NCBI GenBank assembly: GCA_030672805.1
Contig: DAOVFR010000002.1
Span: forward strand, 1 to 29,083
Length of the DNA: 29,083 nucleotides
Reading direction: 5' to 3'
Source: Candidatus Krumholzibacteriota bacterium
Lineage (GTDB): Bacteria > Krumholzibacteriota > Krumholzibacteriia > Krumholzibacteriales > Krumholzibacteriaceae
Below, piece by piece: positions 1 to 7,427 of this stretch. Made by a program: the position numbers and the translations under genes. Below the pieces are notes generated by a model that was not told the origin of the DNA, made no database searches, and saw nothing but the letters and a program-made list of their open reading frames with translations. Each line of letters opens with the position of its first letter. The stretch's first letter is position 1.

Positions 1-46
1 TACAAATTTATACATTAATTATCCATTAGATGACCCGGTATGCTCG

Positions 47-60
47 AGCACTTCGGTGCA
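47..60. other. small hairpin with TTCG loop
   Basis: The arms GCAC and GTGC enclose the stable tetraloop TTCG. It lies in an AT-rich stretch (1-130) with no gene. No T tract follows on either strand, so I do not call it a terminator. Its function is unknown. Confidence 0.3.
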
Positions 61-130
61 GAATGCTAGTTGGGGTGCAGTAAAATCAATTTATTTGAGA
101 TAATTTGATGTTTATTCAAATTAAAACTCC

Positions 131-190
131 GGCGCATAACACCAAGTGCATTCGCGTTGCGCCGCGTGGCGCGGCTTGGACTTGTCAAGG
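131..190. repeat. imperfect inverted repeat, attC-like in part
   Basis: Immediately downstream of the glycosyltransferase stop codon lies a G+C-rich imperfect palindrome. The outer arms are CAAGT (143-147) and ACTTG (180-184); the inner arms are GCGCC (159-163) and GGCGC (168-172) with loop GCGT. Read on the minus strand it ends in GTTATGC, which resembles the right-hand core of integron attC sites. The matching left-hand core (a CATAAC-like end) is absent and no integrase is visible. It may be a degenerate attC, a terminator stem without a T tract, or chance. Confidence 0.25.
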
Positions 191-199
191 CAAACCGCC

Positions 200-1426
200 T
201 CACGACGACAGCGCCCTGCCGTAGACTTCCATGATGCGCTCGTAGTGCCCGTCCCTGTTGTAGAGCCGCTCCGCCTTTTCCCTGCCCCTTCGCCCGAACT
301 CGCTCCGCCGGCCGGGGTCCCCCAGCAGCCGCTCAAGGCGATCCGCGAGCGCGTGCACATCCCCCAGGGGAAAGAGATAGCCATTCTCGCCGTCATCGAC
401 CATCTCCGGGATTCCGCCGATATAGGTCGCGACCACTGGCTTGCCGGAGGCGAATGCCTCCATGACCGAGAACGGAAGATTCTCGTAGCAACGCGAGGGA
501 AGCACCACGAACTGTGAACCGGCCAGGATCCGTTTCAACTCATCGCCTGTCTTGTACCCGGTGAACCTGATCCTGCCGGCACAGGGCCCGGCGGCCAGGC
601 TTTCGAGCTCCTCCCTCTCCGGCCCGTCACCCACGATCCAGAGCTCGCCGCCGCCGATCTCCGGTACGGCCCGGATCAGCGTGTCAACACCCTTCTCGAA
701 GGAGAGCCTCCCGAAATAGAGGAAATAGCCCTTCTCGTCCCCGGACCGGTACGCATCGAGATCAACGAAGTTCGGAATCGACGTTATCTTCCCCGCGTCG
801 AAACCAGCCTCGACGAGCTTGTCCCGCAGGAACCTGCTCGGCGTGATGAAATGCTTCACGCGCTGCGGAACCCTTGACAGACGCTCGTAATACATCGACA
901 GCATCGCGACGACACTCGCGGCGAGGTTTCCCTTCTTGCACCGGTTCAGAACCGCCTGGTAAAACCTGTTTGGGATGCATTTCTCGCAGATCTCGCGGCC
1001 GTTCAGAAACGACGTGTTCGGGCAGATCTGCCGGTAATCATGAAGCGTCCATACGATCGGGACCCCGCGCCTGCATAATGGCTGCATGATCGACGTGGTC
1101 AGGTGCCCGTGAACGTTGTGGAAGTGAGCGATGTCCGGCTTCGTATCCGCAATCAGAATCCCGATTTTCCGCCTTGCCTCACCGCTGTAGATGCTTCTGG
1201 TCAACACCTTGAGCGCCGCACGGGGGGAACGCTCGCCGAGCAGTGCGGGGAAATCGATCTCGCTTGCGAAGTACTTCTCGTACGGGGACGGCAGGTTCTG
1301 CGGGTGCCGCATCGCAAAGTGGATCACCTCGTGTCCCTTCTCCTCGAGGAGACGGGACAGGTTCAGCATGTAGGTGGAATCTCCCCCGCGGTAATAGAAA
1401 AAGGTCTGAACCATCAATATTCGCAT
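200..1426 (-). CDS. GT4-family glycosyltransferase
   Basis: A retaining, nucleotide-sugar dependent glycosyltransferase of the GT-B fold, presumably cytoplasmic and acting in surface polysaccharide or glycolipid assembly. The N-terminal Rossmann half begins MRILMVQ and carries the HDYRQICPN stretch common in this family. The C-terminal half has the LYFGRLSFEKG segment and the E-x7-E motif (ENLPFSVME). The start is the ATG at 1426, preceded by GGAAGGACGG; an in-frame extension upstream to 1492 lacks a better ribosome site and does not resemble the family N terminus. Length (408 aa) is usual for GT4. It stands alone on the minus strand, divergent from the lipoprotein at 1602. Donor and acceptor sugars cannot be told from sequence. 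Confidence 0.9.
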   Translation of the reverse strand: MRILMVQTFFYYRGGDSTYMLNLSRLLEEKGHEVIHFAMRHPQNLPSPYEKYFASEIDFPALLGERSPRAALKVLTRSIYSGEARRKIGILIADTKPDIAHFHNVHGHLTTSIMQPLCRRGVPIVWTLHDYRQICPNTSFLNGREICEKCIPNRFYQAVLNRCKKGNLAASVVAMLSMYYERLSRVPQRVKHFITPSRFLRDKLVEAGFDAGKITSIPNFVDLDAYRSGDEKGYFLYFGRLSFEKGVDTLIRAVPEIGGGELWIVGDGPEREELESLAAGPCAGRIRFTGYKTGDELKRILAGSQFVVLPSRCYENLPFSVMEAFASGKPVVATYIGGIPEMVDDGENGYLFPLGDVHALADRLERLLGDPGRRSEFGRRGREKAERLYNRDGHYERIMEVYGRALSS

Positions 1427-1533
1427 TTGCCGTCCTTCCCGACCCGGGCAGACCGTCTGGAATCGCCGTTCCCGATATATATCGAATAACAAATGTACCC
1501 GAAAAAGCTCGTATTATCAAAGGGAATACAGGC

Positions 1534-1562
1534 TTGACTTTACCCGTTCATATTGCTAGCTT
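1534..1562 (+). promoter_or_regulatory. possible sigma-70 type promoter for lipoprotein gene
   Basis: TTGACT (-35, 1534-1539) lies 17 nt before TAGCTT (1557-1562), which is preceded by TGC as in an extended -10. It sits in the divergent spacer upstream of 1602. The -10 match is weak, so this is tentative. Confidence 0.35.
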
Positions 1563-1601
1563 GTTAATGCTTGACACATCTATGAAAAACAAGGAGGAAG
1601 C

Positions 1602-2174
1602 ATGAGAACAGTTATCAGGCTGTTGCCTGCTTTTACCATTGGAGTTGCAGCAATACTGGCGGGGTGTTCGGTGGAGGGGGAGCTGACCATAGTCAACGAC
1701 TCGACGCAGGAATTCTGGGGCAAGCTCAACGATCAGCCCATCATCCTGGACGAAGGGCAAAGCACGACCCAGACAATATACATTGGAAAATCGTCGGGCC
1801 TGATTGGGCCAGATGAACTGGAGGTCCGGATCGCCGGATCGACATGGACGAAACGCCCGTTCAGCGAGCTGATTGCCGTGAAAAAGGACGATAATACCGT
1901 ATACCGTATCATCGACGACGCGGGGTCCATCTTCTTCGAAAACGATTCCCACTTACAAGTCAACCAGGTCAGGGTGAAAGGCTGCTCGGAAACCGAATTC
2001 GGGCCGAATCTCATCCCGCGGAACTCCGTGCTGAATCCTGCCGACGGTATCCTGGTTCAACTCGACCCGGGATGCTACGATTTCTACGTTAATTATGGCA
2101 GGGAAGAACTGCTGGATACGGTCTCGGCGGACACCGATATCGGGCAGGTGATAAACCTGTATTGGTCGCCGTGA
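1602..2174 (+). CDS. small lipoprotein of unknown function
   Basis: The product (190 aa) begins with a lipoprotein signal peptide ending in the lipobox LAGC, so Cys22 is the expected lipidated residue. The mature part is mostly beta-prone and hydrophilic with no family I recognise; it contains two further cysteines (around KGCSE and GCYDF) that could form a disulfide. The start is fixed by AAGGAGG upstream of the ATG. The next gene, for a secreted barrel-like protein, begins 46 nt downstream in the same direction, so the two are probably co-transcribed envelope components. Weak sequence constraint makes a function call impossible here. Confidence 0.75.
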   Translation: MRTVIRLLPAFTIGVAAILAGCSVEGELTIVNDSTQEFWGKLNDQPIILDEGQSTTQTIYIGKSSGLIGPDELEVRIAGSTWTKRPFSELIAVKKDDNTVYRIIDDAGSIFFENDSHLQVNQVRVKGCSETEFGPNLIPRNSVLNPADGILVQLDPGCYDFYVNYGREELLDTVSADTDIGQVINLYWSP

Positions 2175-2220
2175 GAGATGGCCACTCACAACCGGTAAAC
2201 GCTCTGATCGGAGGGAGCAG

Positions 2221-2796
2221 TTGAAAACAAGAGCCGTTATTTCAGGAGTCGGTATTTTCCTCATATTCTTCCTCGCCCTTGCCGGGTCAGCCGTTGGACA
2301 GGCTATCAAAACACAGTACATATGCGACTTCGGCGGTTCGTACACGCAGGCCACCGTGAAGAACGCACAGACCGGTTTCTTCGGTCTCGATATATTCGCC
2401 GGCAAGATGCTGACGAGCAGCTTCTGTCTCGGTCTCGGTGCCGGGTACGATGTCGTTTCCCTCCGAAAGATCGATGACAACAACGAGCGGTTCGCGGTAA
2501 TTCCCGTGGCGTTGAAAGCGAAGTACTTCTTCAACTTCGGCACGTCCATGCAGGCCTTCGTCATGGCAGGGGCCGGCGTCTACCGGAGCGTTCCCCACCT
2601 CGTCACTCATCCGATCGGCGAAATCTGGTTTTCCTCCAACCAGCCGGGCGGCTCGATCGGACTGGGACTCGACTACTGGTTCCTGATCACGTCCGGCGTC
2701 GGGTTCGCGTTCGAATACCATTTCTTCAATACGGACGGCGATGAGCTCTTCTCGTACTTCGCCGCACGGATCGATTACTGCCTGATCAAATTCTGA
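2221..2796 (+). CDS. secreted outer-membrane beta-barrel-like protein
   Basis: 191 aa with an N-terminal signal peptide (about residues 1-28, ending near AVGQA). Amphipathic strands alternating with glycine- and aromatic-rich turns follow (GLGAGYDVV, KYFFNFG, AGAGVY, GLGLDYWF, GVGFAFEYHFF). The C terminus has aromatic strand character (YFAARIDYCLIKF). This pattern is typical of small eight-strand outer-membrane barrels of the OmpA-like/OMP_b-brl type. The start codon is TTG, chosen because GGAGGGAGCAG lies directly upstream and the signal peptide begins there. It follows the lipoprotein gene by 46 nt. The barrel assignment rests on pattern, not on a recognised family signature. Confidence 0.7.
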   Translation: MKTRAVISGVGIFLIFFLALAGSAVGQAIKTQYICDFGGSYTQATVKNAQTGFFGLDIFAGKMLTSSFCLGLGAGYDVVSLRKIDDNNERFAVIPVALKAKYFFNFGTSMQAFVMAGAGVYRSVPHLVTHPIGEIWFSSNQPGGSIGLGLDYWFLITSGVGFAFEYHFFNTDGDELFSYFAARIDYCLIKF

Positions 2797-2881
2797 CAGC
2801 CGGTATGACTCCAAAAAAACCCACACTTCCCCGCTCATGAAAATACGGGAATGCGTTGTAGAAAGGGACACTGTACGTGAT

Positions 2882-3802
2882 TCAGGATTCCCTGGCCGCG
2901 CTCATTACCCTGACCGTATCTTCATCTCCCTGCCGGTATGACGAGCGATCACCATAGCCGGCATTCTTCCTGAATAGCCGTTCAACGAGCTTTTCCTGCC
3001 CCTCCCCGATCTCGAAGACAAGAATCCCGCCGGGCTTGAGCACGGACAATGATTCGTTGATCAGCCTGAGATAGAAATTGATACCGTAGGGGCCGGCGTC
3101 AAGCGCCACCTTCGGGTTCTTCGCAATCTCGGGATGCAACCTGTCGAGCGATCCGGATGGGATATAGGGAGGATTACACACGACCGCGTCGGTCGCGCCA
3201 AAAAGCCCGAGCTCGCGGAACGGTTCGAAGAGGTCCCCGCAGTACAGGGAAACCCTCTCCTCCAGCTTGAACTTTTCCACGTTCTTTCTTGCCACATCGA
3301 TTGCGCCGGAGCTGATATCAGAGGCATGGATCCCGGCATCGCCGGTGAGCAGGGCAAGGCTGACAGCGATATTCCCGCATCCCGTCCCGATTTCAATGAC
3401 GGCCTGCTCCCCGCTGCTTTTCCGCCTCTCACGTACGATCGAGGCCGCCGTCTCGACGAGAAGCCTCGTTTCCTCGGTCGGGATCAACGTATCGAGCGTG
3501 CAGTGGAAGGTGCGCCCCATGAACACCGCCCGGCCGAGTATGTACTCGAGGGGAGTGTTTTCCTTCCTTTTCTCGACCAGCCCCGCGAGATCGATGCACC
3601 GCTCATCGAGAAGAGACAGATCCAGGTTTCGCAGGGAACCGCCCGACGCGAGATCGCAAAGGCGCAGCGTCTCGGCGAGCGGATCGGCAAACCCTTTTTC
3701 CTCGAAGAGATTGTATACCTGAATAATCCCGTCGAACGCGGCGTTTACCGCCCCGTTCTTTTTCCGTCCCTTTCCCGCCGTCCCGTTCATACCTTTGGAC
3801 AT
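2882..3802 (-). CDS. PrmC/HemK-like N5-glutamine methyltransferase
   Basis: A class I SAM-dependent methyltransferase of the HemK/PrmC family, whose best-known members methylate the GGQ glutamine of peptide-chain release factors. The N-terminal helical domain covers about residues 20-105. Motif I is EIGTGCG (137-143), and the diagnostic amide-binding NPPY is at 210-213. The usual IPRPETE segment reads IPTEETR (107-113), a clear deviation, and the N terminus is Lys/Gly-rich. No release factor gene is adjacent. Instead its start overlaps the end of the upstream glycosyltransferase gene by 16 nt, so it is translationally coupled to a sugar-transfer operon. It may be the genome's PrmC or a paralogue with another substrate. 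Confidence 0.8.
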   Translation of the reverse strand: MSKGMNGTAGKGRKKNGAVNAAFDGIIQVYNLFEEKGFADPLAETLRLCDLASGGSLRNLDLSLLDERCIDLAGLVEKRKENTPLEYILGRAVFMGRTFHCTLDTLIPTEETRLLVETAASIVRERRKSSGEQAVIEIGTGCGNIAVSLALLTGDAGIHASDISSGAIDVARKNVEKFKLEERVSLYCGDLFEPFRELGLFGATDAVVCNPPYIPSGSLDRLHPEIAKNPKVALDAGPYGINFYLRLINESLSVLKPGGILVFEIGEGQEKLVERLFRKNAGYGDRSSYRQGDEDTVRVMSAARES

Positions 3803-4884
3803 AGTTTCAAATACACCTCACTGTAGCGTCTCGCTATCGCGGCCCAGTCGTGATTGCCCCTGACGAATTCCCGTGCTCTTGCCCCCAGCGCACCGGCCTC
3901 CTCCCGGTGCGCGAGAACGTGGCGTACAGCCTCTGCAAGAGCGGAAGCATTGGACACCTCGAACGGATACCCGTATCCGCCCGCCACCGCCTCGTTTTCG
4001 GGGATATTGCTGTATATCGTGGGCGTCCCGAATGACAGCCCCTCCAGGAGCGCCATAGACATCGCCTCGTACTCCGAGGGAAAGATGAAAGCCAGCGCGT
4101 GCGCGTAAAGAGCGAAGAACTCGTCACCGGAGAGAAATCCCACGAAGTGAACCCCATCGGGCTTGTCCGCTTTGAGCTCGTCGAAGTACGCGAAATCGGT
4201 CGCGCTCCCACCGCCTGCTATCACGAGAGGTATATCGGCATCGATCATACGGTACGCATCGATCAGAGTTGTAAGACCCTTCGTCCGCTCGATGCGGCCG
4301 GCCGATGAAAAGAAGAACCCTCCCGGTTCAAGGCTCCATTTCTCGAGAAGGGCAACGTCCGGCTTCTCCCTGAAGTTTATGCCGTTGGGAATAAAAAGTA
4401 CGTCCCTATTGTACTTGCCGCGGTAATAATCACAGAGAGGTCTCGACACCGATGTCGCTATGTCGGGAAATCTGATGAAGAACCGTTCTGCGAGCCTTGA
4501 CATGAACCTCGCGGGCAGGATCCACTTCTTTCTCAGGTATGCCTGCCCGTGCGACGTGGCTACGATCCCGCACCTCGCCCTGGGAAGCCATGCCAGCAGA
4601 CAGGGATCGGCGCTGTGGATATGAACGATGTCGTATTCCCCTTTCCTCGACGCCATCGATGCCTTCCACATGTGGGATATCATCTCTATATTCTTCCGCG
4701 GGCTTCCCTTCACGGTCCGCACACGGGCACCGTGGTAGTCGTCGGCATCCTTCGAATAGCTATCATATCCATACACGGTGATGTCGTGGCCCAGCGCAGC
4801 GAGGTGCGGCAGGAGGGAATCGACGACCACCTCGACGCCGTGGTGGCCGGGCACTCCCTTTACTCCCAGAATTGCGATCTTCAT
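3787..4884 (-). CDS. GT4-family glycosyltransferase
   Basis: 365 aa GT-B glycosyltransferase. It opens with MKIAILGVKGVPGHHGVE, like the rhamnosyl/glycosyl transferases whose N terminus reads 'GxRGIPxxxGGxE'. The middle carries HIHSADP and TSHGQAY. The C-terminal nucleotide-sugar half has SSAGRIERTKG and the E-x7-E motif (EAMSMALLE). It is the second gene of a three-gene minus-strand operon: the radical SAM gene ends 22 nt upstream and the PrmC-like gene overlaps its 3' end by 16 nt. A role in capsule, O-antigen or exopolysaccharide synthesis is inferred from family and company. The sugar is unknown. Confidence 0.9.
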   Translation of the reverse strand: MKIAILGVKGVPGHHGVEVVVDSLLPHLAALGHDITVYGYDSYSKDADDYHGARVRTVKGSPRKNIEMISHMWKASMASRKGEYDIVHIHSADPCLLAWLPRARCGIVATSHGQAYLRKKWILPARFMSRLAERFFIRFPDIATSVSRPLCDYYRGKYNRDVLFIPNGINFREKPDVALLEKWSLEPGGFFFSSAGRIERTKGLTTLIDAYRMIDADIPLVIAGGGSATDFAYFDELKADKPDGVHFVGFLSGDEFFALYAHALAFIFPSEYEAMSMALLEGLSFGTPTIYSNIPENEAVAGGYGYPFEVSNASALAEAVRHVLAHREEAGALGARAREFVRGNHDWAAIARRYSEVYLKLCPKV

Positions 4885-4906
4885 AGATTTCCCGGATCGT
4901 GACTGC

Positions 4907-5899
4907 TTACAAATTGACAGGCTTGCCCCTCATCACCTGCAGCTTGTTCCTCAACACCCACAGGAGTGGTTGGAGGGGTCTTCTCCGCATGGCCGGCACA
5001 GCCGTTCCCGTCATCCAGCAGTTGAGACTGCATTCCGCCACCTGCCGCCGCACCATGTCCGCCTGATCGCTGTGCCAGATCTCCTCGAACGATTGTGTCT
5101 TGAGATCGCCCATGACGAAAGGTTCCCTCGACCCGTTACAGGCGAGCACACGCCCCCATGGATCGACGAAAAATGTATCGGTGCCGGCGCCGCACGGTAT
5201 CGGGCGCTTCTCACCCATAACGTGACCCAGCAGGCCAAGGTTGATATAAGCCCTGAACCAGTCTTTCACCCGCTTCCTGAACGGTCCGCGGGGAGAGCAG
5301 AGCAGGGCATTGATGAACTCGATGAAGAGTCCGCGGACCTCTTCTATATTCTCTATCCTGTTATCATCCTTGAAGAAATAGAAAGAATTGTGGACCACCG
5401 CATTGGCGAATTCTATATCCATTGCAGCCACCAGCGTGTAGAGATCGAGCAGATCATGAATGTTATCGCCCGATATCGTCATGGCGAACCCGATGTCCTT
5501 CAGCCCGAGCCGCTTGAGACGGAGAATGGAACGCAGGGCGTGATCGAAACCGTTCTTGAGCCCCCTGAGCCTGTCGTTCAGCTCCGGAAGACCCTCGATG
5601 CTGACGCGGACCGTGATGCCGGGAAATTCCTTCGCGATGGCCTCGAGCTTCTTGTAGTAGTACCCGTTCGTGCTGATCTCGAGCCGGTGGGACTTCGTAT
5701 TGAGGATTCGCACGATATCCATGATATCCCTGCGGAGCAGCGGCTCGCCGCCGGTGATGTTGAGACGCTTCATCCCACCGGGGATTTTCTCAAGGATCCC
5801 GGGATCGAACTCTTCCTCGGCCTTGCTCGGGTTTGCCCAGGCTAAGCACATACTGCACTTGGCGTTGCACCGGTATGTTGTGATGATCGCACATTCCAT
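4907..5899 (-). CDS. radical SAM protein with SPASM-like C terminus
   Basis: 330 aa radical SAM enzyme. The [4Fe-4S] motif CNAKCSMC (C11, C15, C18 from the chosen start) follows a short first strand. The SAM-binding GGEP lies in ITGGEPLLRRD. The C-terminal third has further cysteines (PCGAG, ACNGS, ECSLNCW) laid out like a SPASM/twitch auxiliary cluster domain, as in enzymes that modify peptides or sugars. I chose the ATG at 5899, with GGAG about 12 nt upstream. A TTG three codons earlier (5908) is also possible, though GGAG then lies only 3 nt away. It leads an operon with a glycosyltransferase and a methyltransferase, so a role in modifying a cell-surface component is plausible. No substrate can be assigned. 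Confidence 0.85.
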   Translation of the reverse strand: MECAIITTYRCNAKCSMCLAWANPSKAEEEFDPGILEKIPGGMKRLNITGGEPLLRRDIMDIVRILNTKSHRLEISTNGYYYKKLEAIAKEFPGITVRVSIEGLPELNDRLRGLKNGFDHALRSILRLKRLGLKDIGFAMTISGDNIHDLLDLYTLVAAMDIEFANAVVHNSFYFFKDDNRIENIEEVRGLFIEFINALLCSPRGPFRKRVKDWFRAYINLGLLGHVMGEKRPIPCGAGTDTFFVDPWGRVLACNGSREPFVMGDLKTQSFEEIWHSDQADMVRRQVAECSLNCWMTGTAVPAMRRRPLQPLLWVLRNKLQVMRGKPVNL

Positions 5900-5957
5900 G
5901 GTATTCAAGCTCTCCAGCCGGCCCCGGACGCTCCACCATCACCCGGAACCGCTTCCC

Positions 5958-6000
5958 AAAAAAAAAGATACGCTGGCTCCCGCTGCGGGGTCAACGTATT
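5958..6000 (-). terminator. rho-independent terminator or attenuator upstream of radical SAM operon
   Basis: In the minus-strand transcript an imperfect hairpin is followed directly by nine U (5958-5966). Its outer arms are AUACG (5995-5999) and CGUAU (5968-5972); its inner arms are CCCG and CGGG around a CAG loop. It ends about 60 nt before the radical SAM start and no minus-strand gene lies just upstream. It would therefore either end an unseen small transcript or attenuate the operon. Confidence 0.5.
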
Positions 6001-6202
6001 CTAATAAGTGGGATAATCTAATTCAACTTAAATCGACAGGAAGTCACATTATGGCAATCTGTTCGCGTTGATCTCCTGTATACGACGCATGGTTCCAACC
6101 GCGATCTGCAAGCCGATCCCTCTCCCACGGATTCCCGGTCCATTCCCGAAACGATGCGAACCGCTAAGCCGCATAATTCATTCCCCTTACACCTCGCCAG
6201 GC

Positions 6203-6218
6203 AGGCACAATAATTGCA
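6203..6218 (+). promoter_or_regulatory. sigma-54 (RpoN) -24/-12 promoter
   Basis: AGGCACAATAATTGCA matches the RpoN consensus TGGCACG-N4-TTGCA at nearly all informative positions, with GG (6204-6205) and GC (6216-6217) separated by exactly 10 nt. Transcription would start near 6229, leaving about a 107-nt leader before the PilT-like ATG. Type IV pilus genes are classic RpoN targets. I did not find an activator gene in the window. Confidence 0.7.
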
Positions 6219-6335
6219 CGCCCCTGTAGTGAAAAACAAACCAGAGGTTTACCGATGGTGATGCAAGCCGGGCTGCGCAAGTGTGACCAAATGACTTGCG
6301 TGATTCGCGCATGAATACTATTGCCGAGGTGTACT

Positions 6336-7427
6336 ATGCCCCGTATAGATGCATTTCTCAAGATCATGCAGGTACACGGCGTTTCCGATCTTCATCTCAG
6401 CGCCGGATCCAATCCCATGCTCCGCGTCAATGGCCTTCTGGAAAGGGCCGAGCATAGAACGCTGTCAGAGGAAGAGCTTCAGATTATCATTTACGAACTT
6501 CTCTCGGACACACAGATCGGCCAACTGGAAGCCAACGGCGAATTGGACTGTGCTTACACGCTCGCGGGTGTCGCCCGATTTCGTATAAATATCTTCAAGA
6601 AACATACAGGGCTGGCCGGCGCGTTTCGGATTATCCCGAACCAGATTCCCACACTTGATTCGCTTGGATTCCCGGAAGTGATAAAGGAAATGATCTCCAA
6701 CCGTTCGGGTCTGATCCTGGTAACGGGTCCATCCAATTCTGGCAAGTCCACCACACTCGCCGCCATGGTAGATCACATTAACGACCATATGAACTACCAC
6801 ATCATCACCCTGGAAGACCCGTTGGAGTTTATACACCCAAACAAGAATTGTCTGATAAACCAGCGCCAGATCGGCGAACACAGCAAATCATTTTCAAACG
6901 CGCTCAGGGCTGCGCTGAGAGAAGATCCCAATGTTATCCTCGTCGGTGAAATGCGGGATCTGGAAACTATCTCATTAGCCCTGACCGCCAGCGAAGTCGG
7001 TCTCCTCGTCCTGGGAACCCTGCACACAAAGTCCGCCGTGCAGACCATCAGCCGTATCGTCGACGCCTTTCCCGTCAACCAGCAATCGCAGGTCCGGCTC
7101 ATGCTGGCAGAGGTTCTCGTCGGCGTCTGCTCACAGCAATTGCTCAGGAGGGCTGACAAGAATGGACGAATCGCGGCAATGGAAATATTGCTTGGCAATC
7201 ATGCCGTCCGAAACCTCATCCGGGAGAAAAAGAACCACCAGATAAGCAATGTGCTGATGACAAGCAGGAAGGAGGGCATGCAACTACTGGATCAACATTT
7301 GAAGGAACTCGTTTCAAACAATGTTGTCACGGTGGAAGAGGCGATGCGATTCGCTGCAGAGCCTCAAGCGATCCTTGCCCACGGCAAGAATTTAACCGCA
7401 ACTGCTCATGTTACAAGCAGTCAATGA
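6336..7427 (+). CDS. PilT-like type IV pilus retraction ATPase
   Basis: 363 aa hexameric secretion-type ATPase of the PilT/PilU branch, acting at the inner-membrane base of type IV pili to depolymerise pilin. An N-terminal PAS-like domain (SDLHLSAGSNP) precedes the Walker A GPSNSGKST (about 131-139), an Asp box (ITLEDPLEF) and Walker B (NVILVGEMRD). The His box is GTLHTKSA, and AVRNLIREKK near the end corresponds to the PilT-specific AIRNLIREGK motif. The usual ETGH before the His box reads EVGL. I chose the ATG at 6336, with GAGGTG just upstream, over a TTG at 6321. Its stop overlaps the start of the next gene (ATGA). No pilin or PilB/PilC gene is in the window, so it may be an accessory PilT paralogue. 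Confidence 0.92.
   Translation: MPRIDAFLKIMQVHGVSDLHLSAGSNPMLRVNGLLERAEHRTLSEEELQIIIYELLSDTQIGQLEANGELDCAYTLAGVARFRINIFKKHTGLAGAFRIIPNQIPTLDSLGFPEVIKEMISNRSGLILVTGPSNSGKSTTLAAMVDHINDHMNYHIITLEDPLEFIHPNKNCLINQRQIGEHSKSFSNALRAALREDPNVILVGEMRDLETISLALTASEVGLLVLGTLHTKSAVQTISRIVDAFPVNQQSQVRLMLAEVLVGVCSQQLLRRADKNGRIAAMEILLGNHAVRNLIREKKNHQISNVLMTSRKEGMQLLDQHLKELVSNNVVTVEEAMRFAAEPQAILAHGKNLTATAHVTSSQ

Larger units (their letters stand above)
5900..6335. other. divergent intergenic region between radical SAM operon and pilT-like gene
   Basis: No convincing gene lies in these 436 bases. They hold a hairpin plus T9 tract on the minus strand (5958-6000) and a sigma-54 type promoter on the plus strand (6203-6218). 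They also hold a very short ORF (MAICSR, ATG at 6050) behind AGGAAG, which I do not call as a gene. The stretch 6060-6200 is pyrimidine-rich and featureless to my eye. Confidence 0.6.

Noticed and set aside
6018..6239. Cysteine-rich 73-aa minus-strand frame (start MFFTTGACNYC)
   Set aside because: There is no ribosome site at its ATG, the cysteines follow no known spacing, and it runs across the sigma-54 promoter. Probably chance, although the terminator at 5958-6000 lies just after it.
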